43,597 nt of DNA from Delftia sp. PS-11. Lineage in GTDB: Bacteria > Pseudomonadota > Gammaproteobacteria > Burkholderiales > Burkholderiaceae_C. Location: positions 1 through 43,597 of the forward strand of contig NZ_JACSYA010000038.1 in the NCBI RefSeq assembly GCF_029870285.1, written 5' to 3'. The notes under the pieces are model-generated. The model had not been told where the DNA came from, made no database searches, and saw nothing but the letters and a program-made list of their open reading frames with translations. The translations under genes were made by a program, and so were the position numbers. Positions 9,801 through 17,867 of the stretch are shown here, piece after piece (the stretch's first letter is position 1; every line of letters begins with the position of its first letter).

Positions 9801-10038
9801 GCTTGTCTGTCACCTGCTCGGCCATCTGCTGCGCCGTGGCGCCGGGCCAGTTGGTGCGCACCACCATGGCACGGAAGGTGAAAGGCGGGTCCTCGTCCTG
9901 CCCCAGCTGGAAATAGGCGGCAAAGCCCAGCACCAGCAGCACAACGACGAAATAGCGCGTCAGCGCCACATGGTCTAGCGCCCAGCGCGAGAGGTTGAAG
10001 TGCCCTCCCTGCGGGGCCTTGGAATGGGGGGCGCTCAT
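6823..10038 (-). CDS. RND-family multidrug efflux permease
   Basis: This is the inner-membrane, proton-driven pump subunit of a tripartite efflux system of the AcrB/HAE-1 superfamily, 1071 residues. One transmembrane helix near residues 30-45 is followed by a periplasmic porter domain, a six-helix block, a second porter domain and a last six-helix block. Visible family features include the helix-4 proton-relay acid pair in GLLVDDAIIAVE and the late segment GMIQRNSVILIDQIE. Its start overlaps the adaptor stop codon as ATGA, so the two are translationally coupled. The substrate cannot be read from sequence. The N-terminal wording (QDEDPPFTFRAMVV) resembles the TriC-like branch more than AcrB. 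No outer-membrane channel gene is adjacent. Confidence 0.95.
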   Translation of the reverse strand: MSAPHSKAPQGGHFNLSRWALDHVALTRYFVVVLLVLGFAAYFQLGQDEDPPFTFRAMVVRTNWPGATAQQMAEQVTDKLERTLQEVPYADKISSYSKPGESLIIFQVKDNSRPGDVQQLWYTVRKKIGDMRYTLPQGVQGPFFNDEFGDVYGVIYALQADGFSPAELKTMADDVRQRLLRVPDVAKVELFGVQDQKIYIELSQRRLSQLGLDMNQVLGQLGQQNAIEGSGVLQTPREDVQVRVAGQFQAVDELRAMPIRAASGAQLRLGDIAEIRRGYADPANVKVRHQGREVIALGVSMIKGGDIIHLGKSLQSAVADIAGSLPAGVELVNMQNQPKAVASSVNEFLQVLIEAVVVVLAVSFISLGLHRREGRQPLYKRWYIDPRPGLVVAITIPLVLAATFLAMWYWNIGLHKISLGSLIIALGLLVDDAIIAVEMMVRKMEEGYEKYRSATFAYEITAKPMLTGTLITAAGFLPIGMAKSMTGEYTFAIFAVTVIALVLSWFASVYFVPYLGMLLLKRPPHAATLPPEVASGEVPIEETGLNASSAEHEVFDSPFYNRFRRTVNWCVTHRWLTIGITVLVFGLGLVGMSRVQQQFFPDSSRPEVLVDIWFPEGTSLAANETVTRRVEERFMQLEGVRSVSEWVGSGVPRFYLPLDQVFPQNNVSQFILVAQDLPTRERLRKALPALLAQEFPEVRGRVKLLPNGPPVPYPVQFRVSGPDPQKLRAYADEVKQAMIANTDMRGVNDNWNESVKAVRLEVDQDKALALGVSSQSIAQAARVMLSGSTVGQFREGDRLIDIVLRTPRDERDAITDLSNAYLPTASGKSIPLTQIAKPVMVWEPGVMWREKRSFAITVQGDVREGLQGATLTHALLPELRALESRWHAAGDAAYRIDVAGAVEESSKGSGAIVAGMPVMLFLTFTLLMLQLRSVSRSLLVFITGPLGIPGVAAALLLLGRPFGFVALLGVVALMGMIQRNSVILIDQIETDRARGVPAWDAIIEAAVRRLRPIVLTAAAAVLAMIPLSRSVFWGPMAVAIMGGLIVATVLTLLALPAMYAAAFRVRREGTH

Positions 10039-11279
10039 TGGCTGGCCCCCGCAGGCGCGGATGCAGGCGCCGGTACGGGCGCCTGCACGGCCGCCGGTGT
10101 GGGCGACTGCGCACCGGACGCGGACGCCGCTACGGCGCCCTGCTTGCCATAGCGGTCCTGGTAGATCGTGACCTTCTGACCTGGAGTAAGCACATGCACA
10201 CCCGTGGAAACCACCTGCATGCCGGGTGTCAGGCCCGAGGCGATCACGGCCTCATTGCCATCCACCGTGGCCAGTTGCACGGGCTGCAGCTTGACAGTGC
10301 TGCTGGCGGCATCGAACACCCAGACGGCTGTGCCCTGGCCTGCGCCGCCTTCCTGGCGCAGCGCCGTTGTCGGCAGCTTGATGACCTGCTGGCCCGTGGC
10401 GCCCATGCCTTCCGGCAGGGCATGTACCGTGGCCCCCAGGGGGGGCACATCTGCCGAGGCCGGCAAAGCCACCTTCACCTGATAGGTGCGCGTGGCCGGA
10501 TCGGCGCTGGCGGCAATCTCGCGCACCTTGCCTTGCAAGGGTTCCATACCCGCTGACCAGGGCCGCACGCGCACACTCTGGCCGACGCGCAGAAATCCGC
10601 GCTTGTCCTCGGGCACGGCGAAGACTGCATCACGCGGCCCATCCTGTGCAATGCGCACCACAGGCGAGCCAGCCGATACCACCTGGCCCGGTTCGGCATC
10701 AATGCCCGTCACCACGCCGGATGCGTCCGCCACCAGCAAAGCATAGGACTCCTGATTGCTCTGCGATGCCAGCTGCGCCTTGGCCTGGTCCAGCGCGGCC
10801 TGCGCCGACTTGAGAGAAGCCTCGCGCCGCTCCAGCTCGGCTCCACTGATGAAGTTCTGGGCCTTGAGCTGCGAATAGCGCCGCACATCGGCGGCCGCCA
10901 GATCGCGCTGCGTGGTGGCTGCTGCGACCTGGGCGCGCGCTGCATCGGCACCCAGCCGGTAATCGCTGGCATCAAGCCGCGCCAGCGTCTGGCCTGCCTG
11001 CACATGCTGGCCCAGCTCCACCTCGCGGCGCACAATCTTGCCGGCCACGCGAAAGCCGATGCGCGACTCGATGCGTGCGCGCACCTCGCCGGAATACTCG
11101 AGCTGCGTCGCGACCTCACCCACGCCCACAGTCAGCAGCTTGACGGCACGCACGGGCTCCGGCGGAGATTCGGTTTTGGAGCAGGCTGCCAGCAGCAGCA
11201 CGGCAGCCAGACAGGCTGGGGCAAGAAGAAAATGGCGCGGAGGGGCCGGCACAGCGGATGGCGATGGCAAGGCGGGCAT
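10035..11279 (-). CDS. RND efflux periplasmic adaptor, lipoprotein (HlyD/MFP family)
   Basis: This adaptor links the inner-membrane RND pump to an outer-membrane channel. It has 414 residues. An N-terminal signal ends in a lipobox LAAC with Cys33, so it is probably lipid-anchored. The biotinyl-lipoyl-like half motif GKIVRREVELGQHVQAGQTLARLD is followed by a coiled-coil hairpin (about residues 105-160), and then by beta-barrel and membrane-proximal domains. The start at 11279 was chosen because the longer frame begins with TTG and because the signal peptide fits. A Pro/Ala-rich tail ends the protein. A palindrome at 11359-11380 in its upstream region may be the binding site of a TetR-type repressor, whose gene is not in this window. 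Confidence 0.93.
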   Translation of the reverse strand: MPALPSPSAVPAPPRHFLLAPACLAAVLLLAACSKTESPPEPVRAVKLLTVGVGEVATQLEYSGEVRARIESRIGFRVAGKIVRREVELGQHVQAGQTLARLDASDYRLGADAARAQVAAATTQRDLAAADVRRYSQLKAQNFISGAELERREASLKSAQAALDQAKAQLASQSNQESYALLVADASGVVTGIDAEPGQVVSAGSPVVRIAQDGPRDAVFAVPEDKRGFLRVGQSVRVRPWSAGMEPLQGKVREIAASADPATRTYQVKVALPASADVPPLGATVHALPEGMGATGQQVIKLPTTALRQEGGAGQGTAVWVFDAASSTVKLQPVQLATVDGNEAVIASGLTPGMQVVSTGVHVLTPGQKVTIYQDRYGKQGAVAASASGAQSPTPAAVQAPVPAPASAPAGASQ

Positions 11280-11358
11280 GTTGGTCCGGGAGAAAGTGTG
11301 CGGAAAACGCTGGCGCAGCAACAGCCGGACGGCAGGCTCCGGCGCTGGCCAGCGTCAT

Positions 11359-11380
11359 TTACTGACTGACGGGTTAGTAA
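11359..11380. promoter_or_regulatory. imperfect palindrome, candidate TetR-type operator
   Basis: TTACTGACTGACGGGTTAGTAA is a 22-bp imperfect palindrome with perfect TTACT/AGTAA ends. It is about 80 bases upstream of the pump adaptor start (minus strand) and 33 bases upstream of hpnC (plus strand). Size and layout are those of AcrR/TtgR-type operators. The match is by shape only. Confidence 0.5.
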
Positions 11381-11412
11381 TTTAGGAGAAGCCCCGATAC
11401 CCGTCAAGCGAA

Positions 11413-12342
11413 ATGCATCGCCCTTCTCGCTGCAACGACAATCGGCATACCGTGAAACCAACTGTCCCCTGCCCTTCTTCGCCCTCTGGCGCCGTGCCCA
11501 TCACGCACTACGAGAATTTCCCCGTGGCGTCCTGGCTGTGCCCTCCCCGGCTGCGTGCGCCCATCGCGGCGCTCTACCACTTCGCTCGCACGGCGGATGA
11601 TCTGGCTGACGAAGGCGACGCCATGCCCGCACAGCGCCTGCAGGCACTGGCAGCCTATCGCGAGGACCTGCAGGCATTGGGCACTGCGCAGGAAAGCGCC
11701 ATGCTGCAGCGCACAGCGTGGCCACAGGTATTTGGCGCGCTGGCTTTGCAGGCGCGAGCGCATCAGCTGCCGCAGGCACCCATGCTGGATTTGCTCAGCG
11801 CCTTCTGCCAGGACGTGCGCAAGACCGACGCTGGCGCCAGCTATGCCGACCGCGCCGAGCTGCTGGACTACTGCCGGCGCTCGGCCAATCCCGTGGGCAG
11901 ACTGCTGCTGCACCTGTATGGCGTACAGGACGCGGCATCACTGGCACACAGCGATGCCATCTGCACGGCGCTGCAGCTGATCAACTTCTGGCAGGACCTC
12001 AGCGTGGACCTGCCCCGTGGGCGCCATTACCTGACCGACGCCGACTGCGCTGCCCATGGCGTGCGGCGCACGGATCTTCGTGCCGAGGCGGGCGCATTGA
12101 CACCCGCCGTGCGCGCGCTGCTTGCCGAGCAGGCTGACTGGGCACGGTCGCTCATGCTCGCTGGCACACCACTGGTACACCGCCTGCCCGGGCGCATCGG
12201 CTGGGAACTGCGTCTGGTCGTGCAGGGCGGGCTGCGCATTCTGGACAAGATCGACGCACTCCAGGGCGCCAGCCTCCACCAGCGCCCCAAGGTGGGCAAG
12301 GCCGACGCGCACATACTGCTGTGGCGCGCGCTGCGCATGTAA
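11413..12342 (+). CDS. hpnC: hydroxysqualene synthase HpnC
   Basis: HpnC acts with HpnD and HpnE to convert two farnesyl diphosphates to squalene for hopanoid synthesis; it turns presqualene diphosphate into hydroxysqualene. The 309-residue frame carries the squalene/phytoene synthase fold. It has the first Asp-rich motif HFARTADDLADEGD, the second motif INFWQDLSVDLPRGRHYL, and the family opening HYENFPVASWL. The exact start is uncertain: homologues begin close to HYENF, so GTG codons at 11452 or 11494 are alternatives to the ATG at 11413. It is first in the hpnC-hpnD-hpnE cluster on the plus strand. Confidence 0.93.
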   Translation: MHRPSRCNDNRHTVKPTVPCPSSPSGAVPITHYENFPVASWLCPPRLRAPIAALYHFARTADDLADEGDAMPAQRLQALAAYREDLQALGTAQESAMLQRTAWPQVFGALALQARAHQLPQAPMLDLLSAFCQDVRKTDAGASYADRAELLDYCRRSANPVGRLLLHLYGVQDAASLAHSDAICTALQLINFWQDLSVDLPRGRHYLTDADCAAHGVRRTDLRAEAGALTPAVRALLAEQADWARSLMLAGTPLVHRLPGRIGWELRLVVQGGLRILDKIDALQGASLHQRPKVGKADAHILLWRALRM

Positions 12343-12440
12343 GCAGTGCTGGCAGGCATGCGCCATGAACGAGGTGCGGCGCCACACAAGTGAGAGCAGC
12401 GCTGGCATCGCAATCTGTCCATGGGACAATCCGGGCCCAT

Positions 12441-13286
12441 ATGAATCCGGATCAGTACGTCCAAGACAAGGCCGCCGCCTCGGGCAGCAGCTTCTACTAC
12501 GCCTTCCTCTTCCTGCCGCGCGAGCGCCGTGCCGCCATCACCGCCTTCTATGCCTTTTGCCGCGAAGTGGACGATGTGGTGGACGAGGTCTCGGACCCTG
12601 GCGTGGCTGCCACCAAGCTGGGCTGGTGGCACAACGAGGTGCACCAGGCCTTCGCTGGCAAACCCTCACATCCGGTGATGCAGGCGCTGATGCCCCATGT
12701 CCCCGTCTACGGCATCGAGGAGCGCCACCTTCAGGCGGTGATCGAAGGCTGCCGCATGGACCTGGAGCAGACCCGCTACCTGGACTTCCCGGGACTGCAG
12801 CGCTACTGCCACCTGGTGGCAGGCATCGTCGGAGAAGTGGCTGCGCGCATCTTCGGACAGTCCGAACCTGAAACCACCGCCTATGCCCACAAGCTGGGGC
12901 TGGCCTTTCAGCTGACCAACATCATCCGCGACGTGGGCGAGGATGCCATGCGCGGGCGCATCTACCTGCCCATCAGCGAGCTGCAGCAGTTCGATGTCAA
13001 GGCCCACGAAATCAACAAGCGCGAATATTCGGACCGTTTCACGGCGCTGATGCGCTTTCAGGCCGAACGCGCCCACCGCCTCTATGACGAGGCTCTGGCC
13101 CTGCTGCCTGCGGCCGACCGCCGCGCGCAAAAGCCGGGGCTCATGATGGCCAGCATCTACCGCACACTGCTGCGCGAGATCGAGGCCGACGACTTCCGGG
13201 TGCTGCACCAGCGCATCAGCCTGCCGCCGCTGCGCAAGCTGTGGCTGGCGTGGAAGATGCAGGCGCTGGGGCGCATGGCACGGTGA
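12441..13286 (+). CDS. hpnD: presqualene diphosphate synthase HpnD
   Basis: HpnD condenses two farnesyl diphosphates to presqualene diphosphate, the first step of the HpnCDE squalene route. It has 281 residues. Both Asp-rich motifs are clear: FCREVDDVVDEV near residue 38 and TNIIRDVGEDAMRGRIYLP near residue 160. The ATG at 12441 was chosen because MNPDQYVQDKAA is the usual family start; the longer frame adds 17 unrelated residues. It lies 98 bases after hpnC and overlaps hpnE by four bases. Confidence 0.95.
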   Translation: MNPDQYVQDKAAASGSSFYYAFLFLPRERRAAITAFYAFCREVDDVVDEVSDPGVAATKLGWWHNEVHQAFAGKPSHPVMQALMPHVPVYGIEERHLQAVIEGCRMDLEQTRYLDFPGLQRYCHLVAGIVGEVAARIFGQSEPETTAYAHKLGLAFQLTNIIRDVGEDAMRGRIYLPISELQQFDVKAHEINKREYSDRFTALMRFQAERAHRLYDEALALLPAADRRAQKPGLMMASIYRTLLREIEADDFRVLHQRISLPPLRKLWLAWKMQALGRMAR

Positions 13287-14626
13287 GCGGCGCAGGCAAT
13301 GCCCCACATGCAGCGATTGTCGGCGGCGGCTGGGCCGGCTTCGCTGCCGCACTGACGCTGGCGCAAGCCGGCTGGCGCATCAGGCTGCACGAGGCAGCGC
13401 GCGAGCCCGGCGGCCGTGCGCGCGGCATGGACCTCGAAACACCCCAGGGCAGGCTGCGCGTGGACAACGGCCAGCACATCCTGATCGGGGCCTACACGGA
13501 AAGCCTGCGCCTGATGAGGGCCGTCGGAGTGGACCCCGGACAGGCCCTGCACCGCCAGCCCATGGCCCTGCCGTATGCCGATGGCAGCGGCCTGCGCTTT
13601 CCCGACTGGCCGGCCCCTTTTGACGCGCTGGCGGGCATTGCCACGGCACGTGGATGGAGCATGGCCGAACGCCTGGCCCTGCTGGCCCGGGCCGCACGCT
13701 GGCGACTCACAGGCTTTCGCTGCGCGCCCGAAACCACCGTAGCCATCCTGTGCGCAGGCCTGCCGCGGCGGCTGCTGGACGAGTTCATCGACCCGCTGTG
13801 CATCTCCGCGCTGAATACGCCCATGGAGCAGGCCAGCGCCACGGTCTTTCTGCGCGTGCTGCGCGACGCCCTGTTCAGCGGGCGCGGCGGTTCGCACTTC
13901 CTGGTGCCACGCCAGGACCTGGGCAGCCTGTTTCCCATCCCGGCAGCGCAATGGCTGGCGCAGCGTGGCCACTGCATCGAACTGGGCAGCCGCATCACCG
14001 AACTGCAGCCCCAGGGACCGCAGTGGATGCTGGATGGCGATGAACGCTTCGAAGCCGTCCTGCTGGCCTGCCCGGCAGCCGAGGCTTCACGCCTGGCACT
14101 GGCCGCCTCCAGCCATCCCAGCCTGCCTGCGCGCGAAGGCGTCGCACTGCAGGCCTGGGCGAAGCAGGCCGAGGCACTGCCGCACCGGCCCATTGCCACC
14201 GTCTACGCGCAGACCGCCGATGCCTCTCACGCCTTGCCCCCGGGGCAGCCCTGGCTGGCCCTGCGCTGCGCGCCCGAGGCGCCTGCGCAGTTCGTCTTCG
14301 ACCGGGGGCAGCTCGGCGGCCCCCAGGGCCTGATGGCCTTTGTCATCAGCGACAGCGCCGCTCCCCGCGCGCGCCTGCAGGCACAGGTGCTGGCACAGGC
14401 CCAAGAGCAGCTGGGCTGGCATGGACTGACAGCCCTGCGCACCGTGATCGACAAACGCGCCACCTTCTCATGCCTGCCGCTGCTGCACCGGCCCGGGCTG
14501 TCCCTGGGCCATGGCCTGTGGGCCTGCGGCGACTATCTGCAAGGGCCCTACCCGGCCACCATCGAAGGCGCGGTACGCAGCGGCATCCAGGCCGCCCAAG
14601 CCATCGCAGCAGCGCACAGAGCCTGA
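13283..14626 (+). CDS. hpnE: hydroxysqualene dehydroxylase HpnE (FAD-dependent)
   Basis: HpnE is a flavoprotein of the phytoene desaturase/amine oxidase superfamily that reduces hydroxysqualene to squalene. A GTG at 13283 overlaps the hpnD stop as GTGA, giving 447 residues, and was preferred over the in-frame ATG 42 bases upstream inside hpnD. An N-terminal dinucleotide-binding motif (AAIVGGGWAGFAAAL) is followed by GGRARGMDLETPQGRLRVDNGQHI. The C-terminal FAD contact is WACGDYLQGPYPATIEGAVRSG. The squalene-hopene cyclase and later hpn genes are not in the window. Confidence 0.94.
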   Translation: MSGAGNAPHAAIVGGGWAGFAAALTLAQAGWRIRLHEAAREPGGRARGMDLETPQGRLRVDNGQHILIGAYTESLRLMRAVGVDPGQALHRQPMALPYADGSGLRFPDWPAPFDALAGIATARGWSMAERLALLARAARWRLTGFRCAPETTVAILCAGLPRRLLDEFIDPLCISALNTPMEQASATVFLRVLRDALFSGRGGSHFLVPRQDLGSLFPIPAAQWLAQRGHCIELGSRITELQPQGPQWMLDGDERFEAVLLACPAAEASRLALAASSHPSLPAREGVALQAWAKQAEALPHRPIATVYAQTADASHALPPGQPWLALRCAPEAPAQFVFDRGQLGGPQGLMAFVISDSAAPRARLQAQVLAQAQEQLGWHGLTALRTVIDKRATFSCLPLLHRPGLSLGHGLWACGDYLQGPYPATIEGAVRSGIQAAQAIAAAHRA

Positions 14627-14756
14627 CCGCAAGGGTATTTCCGTAGGACAAACCTCCGGATTTGACAGCAGATTGACAGTCGGCAGCGCCAACATCGCTG
14701 GCACCATGCACGCAGTGCCAGTGACCATGACGATGAACGAATACCAAGGAGACCAC

Positions 14757-15770
14757 ATGCCGCCAAGCCTGATTGCCAACACTGCCCTGCCTGCACTCAG
14801 CCGCCGCCAATGGCTGGCTGCATCAGGCGCACTGGGGATGGCCGGCCTGCTGCCCAGCGCACGGGCGCAGGACGCCTGGCCCACACGCCCCATCCGCTTT
14901 GTCGTGCCCTTCGCACCGGGCGGCAGTTCGGAGATCGTCGCGCGTTCCACGGCAGCGGAGTTGTCCAAGACCCTGGGACAGAACGTCTTCGTGGACAACA
15001 AGCCCGGCGCAGCTGGTAACATTGCCATGCAGGAAGTGGCGCGCGCCGACGACCAGAGCACGGTCATCCTTGGCCATATCGGCACGCTGGCAGTCAACCC
15101 CTACATCTTCGACAAGCTGCCCTACGACGCCAACAAGGACTTCCAGCCCGTGAGCCTGCTGGCCAAGGTGCCCAGCCTCTACGTGGTCCACCCCGACCTG
15201 CCGGTCAAAAATCTGCGCGAACTCATCGCATACGCCCGCAAAAAGCCCGGCCAGCTCAGCTACGGCTCGGCCGGCAATGGCAGCGCCGGGCATCTGGCAT
15301 TCGAGTACCTGAAGATGGCGGCCGAAATCTTCATGCTGCACGTCCCCTACCGAGGCACAGGCCCGATGATGACCGACCTGCTGTCCGGCCGCCTCGATGC
15401 CGCTGCGGTCGGCGCTGCAGCGCTGCTGCCCTTCATCAAGGCTGGCAAGGTACGCTGCATTGCCACAGGCTCGGCCCAGCGCCTGCCCCAGCTGCCCGAT
15501 GTCCCCACCGTGGCCGAACAGGGCCTGCCCGGTTTCGAGATGACGCAGTGGTATGGCATGCTCGCCCCTTCCAGCATGCCCCGCGCCCATGTGGACAAGC
15601 TGGCCACAGAATGCGCCAAGGCCGTCAAGGCACCCGAAGCGCTCAGGCGCCTGCAGGGTGACGCCGCTGAACCGATTGGCAGCACGCCCCAGCAATTTGC
15701 ACAGTTCATTGCTGCCGAGCAAAGCCGCTGGCAGAAGGTGCTCAAGCGCGCACAGGTCAAGCCGGACTGA
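14757..15770 (+). CDS. Bug-family tripartite tricarboxylate transporter substrate-binding protein
   Basis: This is a periplasmic solute receptor of the TctC/Bug family, which is hugely expanded in Burkholderiales. It has 337 residues. A strong AAGGAGACCAC precedes the chosen ATG; longer frames were rejected. The signal peptide has a twin-arginine-like SRRQWLA and ends at SARAQ, suggesting Tat export. The mature protein begins WPTRPIRFVVPFAPGGSSEIVAR, with the family loop APGG, and continues with NKPGAAGNIAMQEVA. There is no tctA or tctB nearby, so it is an orphan receptor. The ligand is unknown; the following flavin monooxygenase hints at an aromatic or carboxylate substrate, but that is only neighbourhood inference. 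Confidence 0.93.
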   Translation: MPPSLIANTALPALSRRQWLAASGALGMAGLLPSARAQDAWPTRPIRFVVPFAPGGSSEIVARSTAAELSKTLGQNVFVDNKPGAAGNIAMQEVARADDQSTVILGHIGTLAVNPYIFDKLPYDANKDFQPVSLLAKVPSLYVVHPDLPVKNLRELIAYARKKPGQLSYGSAGNGSAGHLAFEYLKMAAEIFMLHVPYRGTGPMMTDLLSGRLDAAAVGAAALLPFIKAGKVRCIATGSAQRLPQLPDVPTVAEQGLPGFEMTQWYGMLAPSSMPRAHVDKLATECAKAVKAPEALRRLQGDAAEPIGSTPQQFAQFIAAEQSRWQKVLKRAQVKPD

Positions 15771-15876
15771 CACGGCACAGGCACTGTGAATGTGCAGCAT
15801 GGTGCGCCCATGGACTGATGAGGCTGCGCTGCAGGCATAGTGGATGGTCTCTGACATGGCCCTGGCGCCAAATAAA

Positions 15877-15892
15877 GGTAAGCTTGCTTACC
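15877..15892. promoter_or_regulatory. 16-bp perfect palindrome upstream of the monooxygenase
   Basis: GGTAAGCTTGCTTACC has perfect 7-bp arms with a 2-base centre. It lies 35 bases before the monooxygenase start codon, where a repressor of the MarR, TetR or GntR type could act. No regulator gene is adjacent. Confidence 0.45.
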
Positions 15893-15926
15893 GTAGATTG
15901 GCCTGTCGGCCTGTTCCACCATCCTC

Positions 15927-17570
15927 ATGACGCAAGAACCAGCGATTGCCCGCACGGCAGATGCCGAAGTCATCATCGTAGGCGCAGGCCCTGTGGGCCT
16001 GGGTCTGGCCATCGAACTGGGCCAGCGCGGCGTGCGCTGTCTCATCATTGAGCGCCACCACACGCCGCAGCCGATCCCCAAGGGGCAGAACCTGACCCAG
16101 CGCACCATGGAGCACTTCCATTGCTGGGGCGCCGAGGCGCAGCTGCGCGCTGCACGCACGATTCCACCCGAGTATGGCATCGGCGGACTCACGGCCTACG
16201 GCCAGCTGCTGGGCCCGTATTCCTATGACTGGCTGCAGCGCGACCTGGTGCGGCCCTACTATTTCACGGCCAACGAACGCCTTCCCCAATATGAAACAGA
16301 GGCCGTGCTGCGCAGCCGTGCCGCCGAGCTGCCTACAGTCAGACTGCTGACGGGCTTCAAGGCCGTAGCCGTCTCCCAGGATGAAGCCGGCGTCCAGCTC
16401 ACGGCCCAGGCCTGCGATGACACTGCGGCCACCCGGCAGTTGCGCTGTGCCTATCTGGCGGGCTGCGACGGCAGCCGCTCGCTGGTGCGCAGCCAGGCGG
16501 GCATGACACAGACCAGCGTGGACCATGCCCGCTCCATGGTGCTGCTGGTCTTTCGCTCCACAGAGCTGCACGGACTGCTGGAGCGCTTTCCTGGCAAGTC
16601 CTACTACAACGTGCTGCATCCCGAGCTGGAGGGCTACTGGAAGTTCCTGGGGCGCGTGGACCTGGGCAGCACCTGGTTCTTCCACGCGCCGGTGCCAGCT
16701 GGCACCACGGCCGACAACTTCGACTTCAGAGGCTTCGTGCAGCAGGCCGTGGGCGCCGTGTTCGACATGGAGTTCGAGCACATCGGCTTCTGGGACCTGC
16801 GCTTCACCCTCGCCGACCACTACCGCGCAGGCCGCATCTTCATTGCGGGCGATGCTGCCCACAGCCACCCGCCCTACGGTGGCTACGGCGTGAACTCTGG
16901 CCTGGAGGATGCCCGCAACCTCGGCTGGAAGCTCGCGGCCACGCTGCGCGGCTGGGGCGGCGAGTCACTGCTGGACTCCTATGACGCCGAGCGCCGGCCG
17001 GTTTTCGCATCGACAGCCAACGATTTCATCGCCAGGTCCATCGAAGACGACCGCAACTTTCTGCGCGACTTCGATCCGGCCCGCGACCGCGAGGCCTTCG
17101 AGGCCCAATGGCAGGCGCGCGCGCAGGGCGCAGTGGGCGAGGTCCAGTCCTTTGAGCCGCACTACGAAGGCTCGCCCATCGTAGTCCACGGCGCCACAGG
17201 CCCTGAAGGCAAAACCAGCAGCGCCATCGGCTCGCATCGCTTCGAGGCCCGCGCAGGCCACCATCTGGCGCCGGCAACCCTGTCGGACGGCCGCCAGGTC
17301 CACGAGGCGCTGGGCGAACGCTTCACACTGCTGGCGCTGGGCCAGCCTGCACAGCAGGTGCAGACGCTGCGCGAGACAGCCAGTGCACGACAGCTGCCGC
17401 TGGACATCGTCGAAGACGCTGGCACCGCCGAGACGCAGCGCTACGATGCGTGCTGGGTACTGGTGCGGCCGGACCACTTTGTGGCATGGAGCAGCACACA
17501 GCAAGACCTGGGTGGCGAGCAACTTGCCGCCCTGGTGCATATGGCATGCAGCGGCCTGCCTGCTGCATGA
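15927..17570 (+). CDS. FAD-dependent aromatic-type monooxygenase
   Basis: This is a class A flavoprotein hydroxylase of the PheA/MhpA (PF01494) superfamily, which uses NAD(P)H and O2 to hydroxylate usually aromatic substrates. It has 547 residues. The FAD motif is GAGPVG at 19-24. The DG motif is LAGCDGSRSLVR near residue 180. The second FAD motif is FIAGDAAHSHPPYGGYGVNSGLEDARNLGWKL near residue 308. A thioredoxin-like C-terminal domain (from about 420) is typical of phenol-hydroxylase-type members. The ribosome site before the ATG is weak. A palindrome lies 35 bases upstream. The substrate cannot be assigned, and no ring-cleavage genes are nearby. Confidence 0.92.
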   Translation: MTQEPAIARTADAEVIIVGAGPVGLGLAIELGQRGVRCLIIERHHTPQPIPKGQNLTQRTMEHFHCWGAEAQLRAARTIPPEYGIGGLTAYGQLLGPYSYDWLQRDLVRPYYFTANERLPQYETEAVLRSRAAELPTVRLLTGFKAVAVSQDEAGVQLTAQACDDTAATRQLRCAYLAGCDGSRSLVRSQAGMTQTSVDHARSMVLLVFRSTELHGLLERFPGKSYYNVLHPELEGYWKFLGRVDLGSTWFFHAPVPAGTTADNFDFRGFVQQAVGAVFDMEFEHIGFWDLRFTLADHYRAGRIFIAGDAAHSHPPYGGYGVNSGLEDARNLGWKLAATLRGWGGESLLDSYDAERRPVFASTANDFIARSIEDDRNFLRDFDPARDREAFEAQWQARAQGAVGEVQSFEPHYEGSPIVVHGATGPEGKTSSAIGSHRFEARAGHHLAPATLSDGRQVHEALGERFTLLALGQPAQQVQTLRETASARQLPLDIVEDAGTAETQRYDACWVLVRPDHFVAWSSTQQDLGGEQLAALVHMACSGLPAA

Positions 17571-17574
17571 CGTA

Positions 17575-17602
17575 CCAATGGTCTGCTTGCGCAGGCCATT
17601 GG
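17575..17602. terminator. bidirectional hairpin between convergent genes
   Basis: A 12-bp stem with one T-G wobble (17575-17586 with 17591-17602) and a TTGC loop begins four bases after the monooxygenase stop. It ends 11 bases before the stop of the converging DUF2788 gene. No U tract is seen on either side. A shared terminator is likely from its position. Confidence 0.55.
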
Positions 17603-17613
17603 CTCATGCAGGA

Positions 17614-17826
17614 TCAGCGCTCCATCCACCACTGGATGACCACCTTGGCCAGATAGCCTACGAAGCCCACGCCCAGGCCCAGGAAGATCACGAAGGTGCC
17701 GAACTTGCCTGCCTTCGACTGGCGCGCCAGCTGCAGGATGATGAACACCATGAAGAGGATGAAGGCCCCCACGCCGTAGGTGAGGAAAAAATGGGCGATC
17801 TGTTCTTCTGTATACCCGAATATCAC
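17614..17826 (-). CDS. small two-helix membrane protein, DUF2788 family
   Basis: This is a 70-residue protein with two transmembrane helices (about 15-35 and 43-63). They are separated by a short charged loop, RQSKAGKFG. It ends in WWMER. The sequence pattern FxxTYGxGAFILFMxFII followed by SKAGKFGTxVIFLGLGxG matches, from memory, the DUF2788 family of short proteobacterial inner-membrane proteins of unknown function. The start is GTG at 17826. It lies downstream of a DUF2189 membrane-protein gene on the same strand (41-base gap) and may be cotranscribed with it. Confidence 0.8.
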   Translation of the reverse strand: MIFGYTEEQIAHFFLTYGVGAFILFMVFIILQLARQSKAGKFGTFVIFLGLGVGFVGYLAKVVIQWWMER

Positions 17827-17867
17827 AACAACACAGTCCTACATCCTCCCTGAGGGCCCGGCCCGGC

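Noticed and set aside
14662..14678. two TTGACA hexamers upstream of the orphan Bug gene as -35 boxes
   Set aside because: Neither has a -10-like hexamer at 16-18 bases, so no promoter could be supported.
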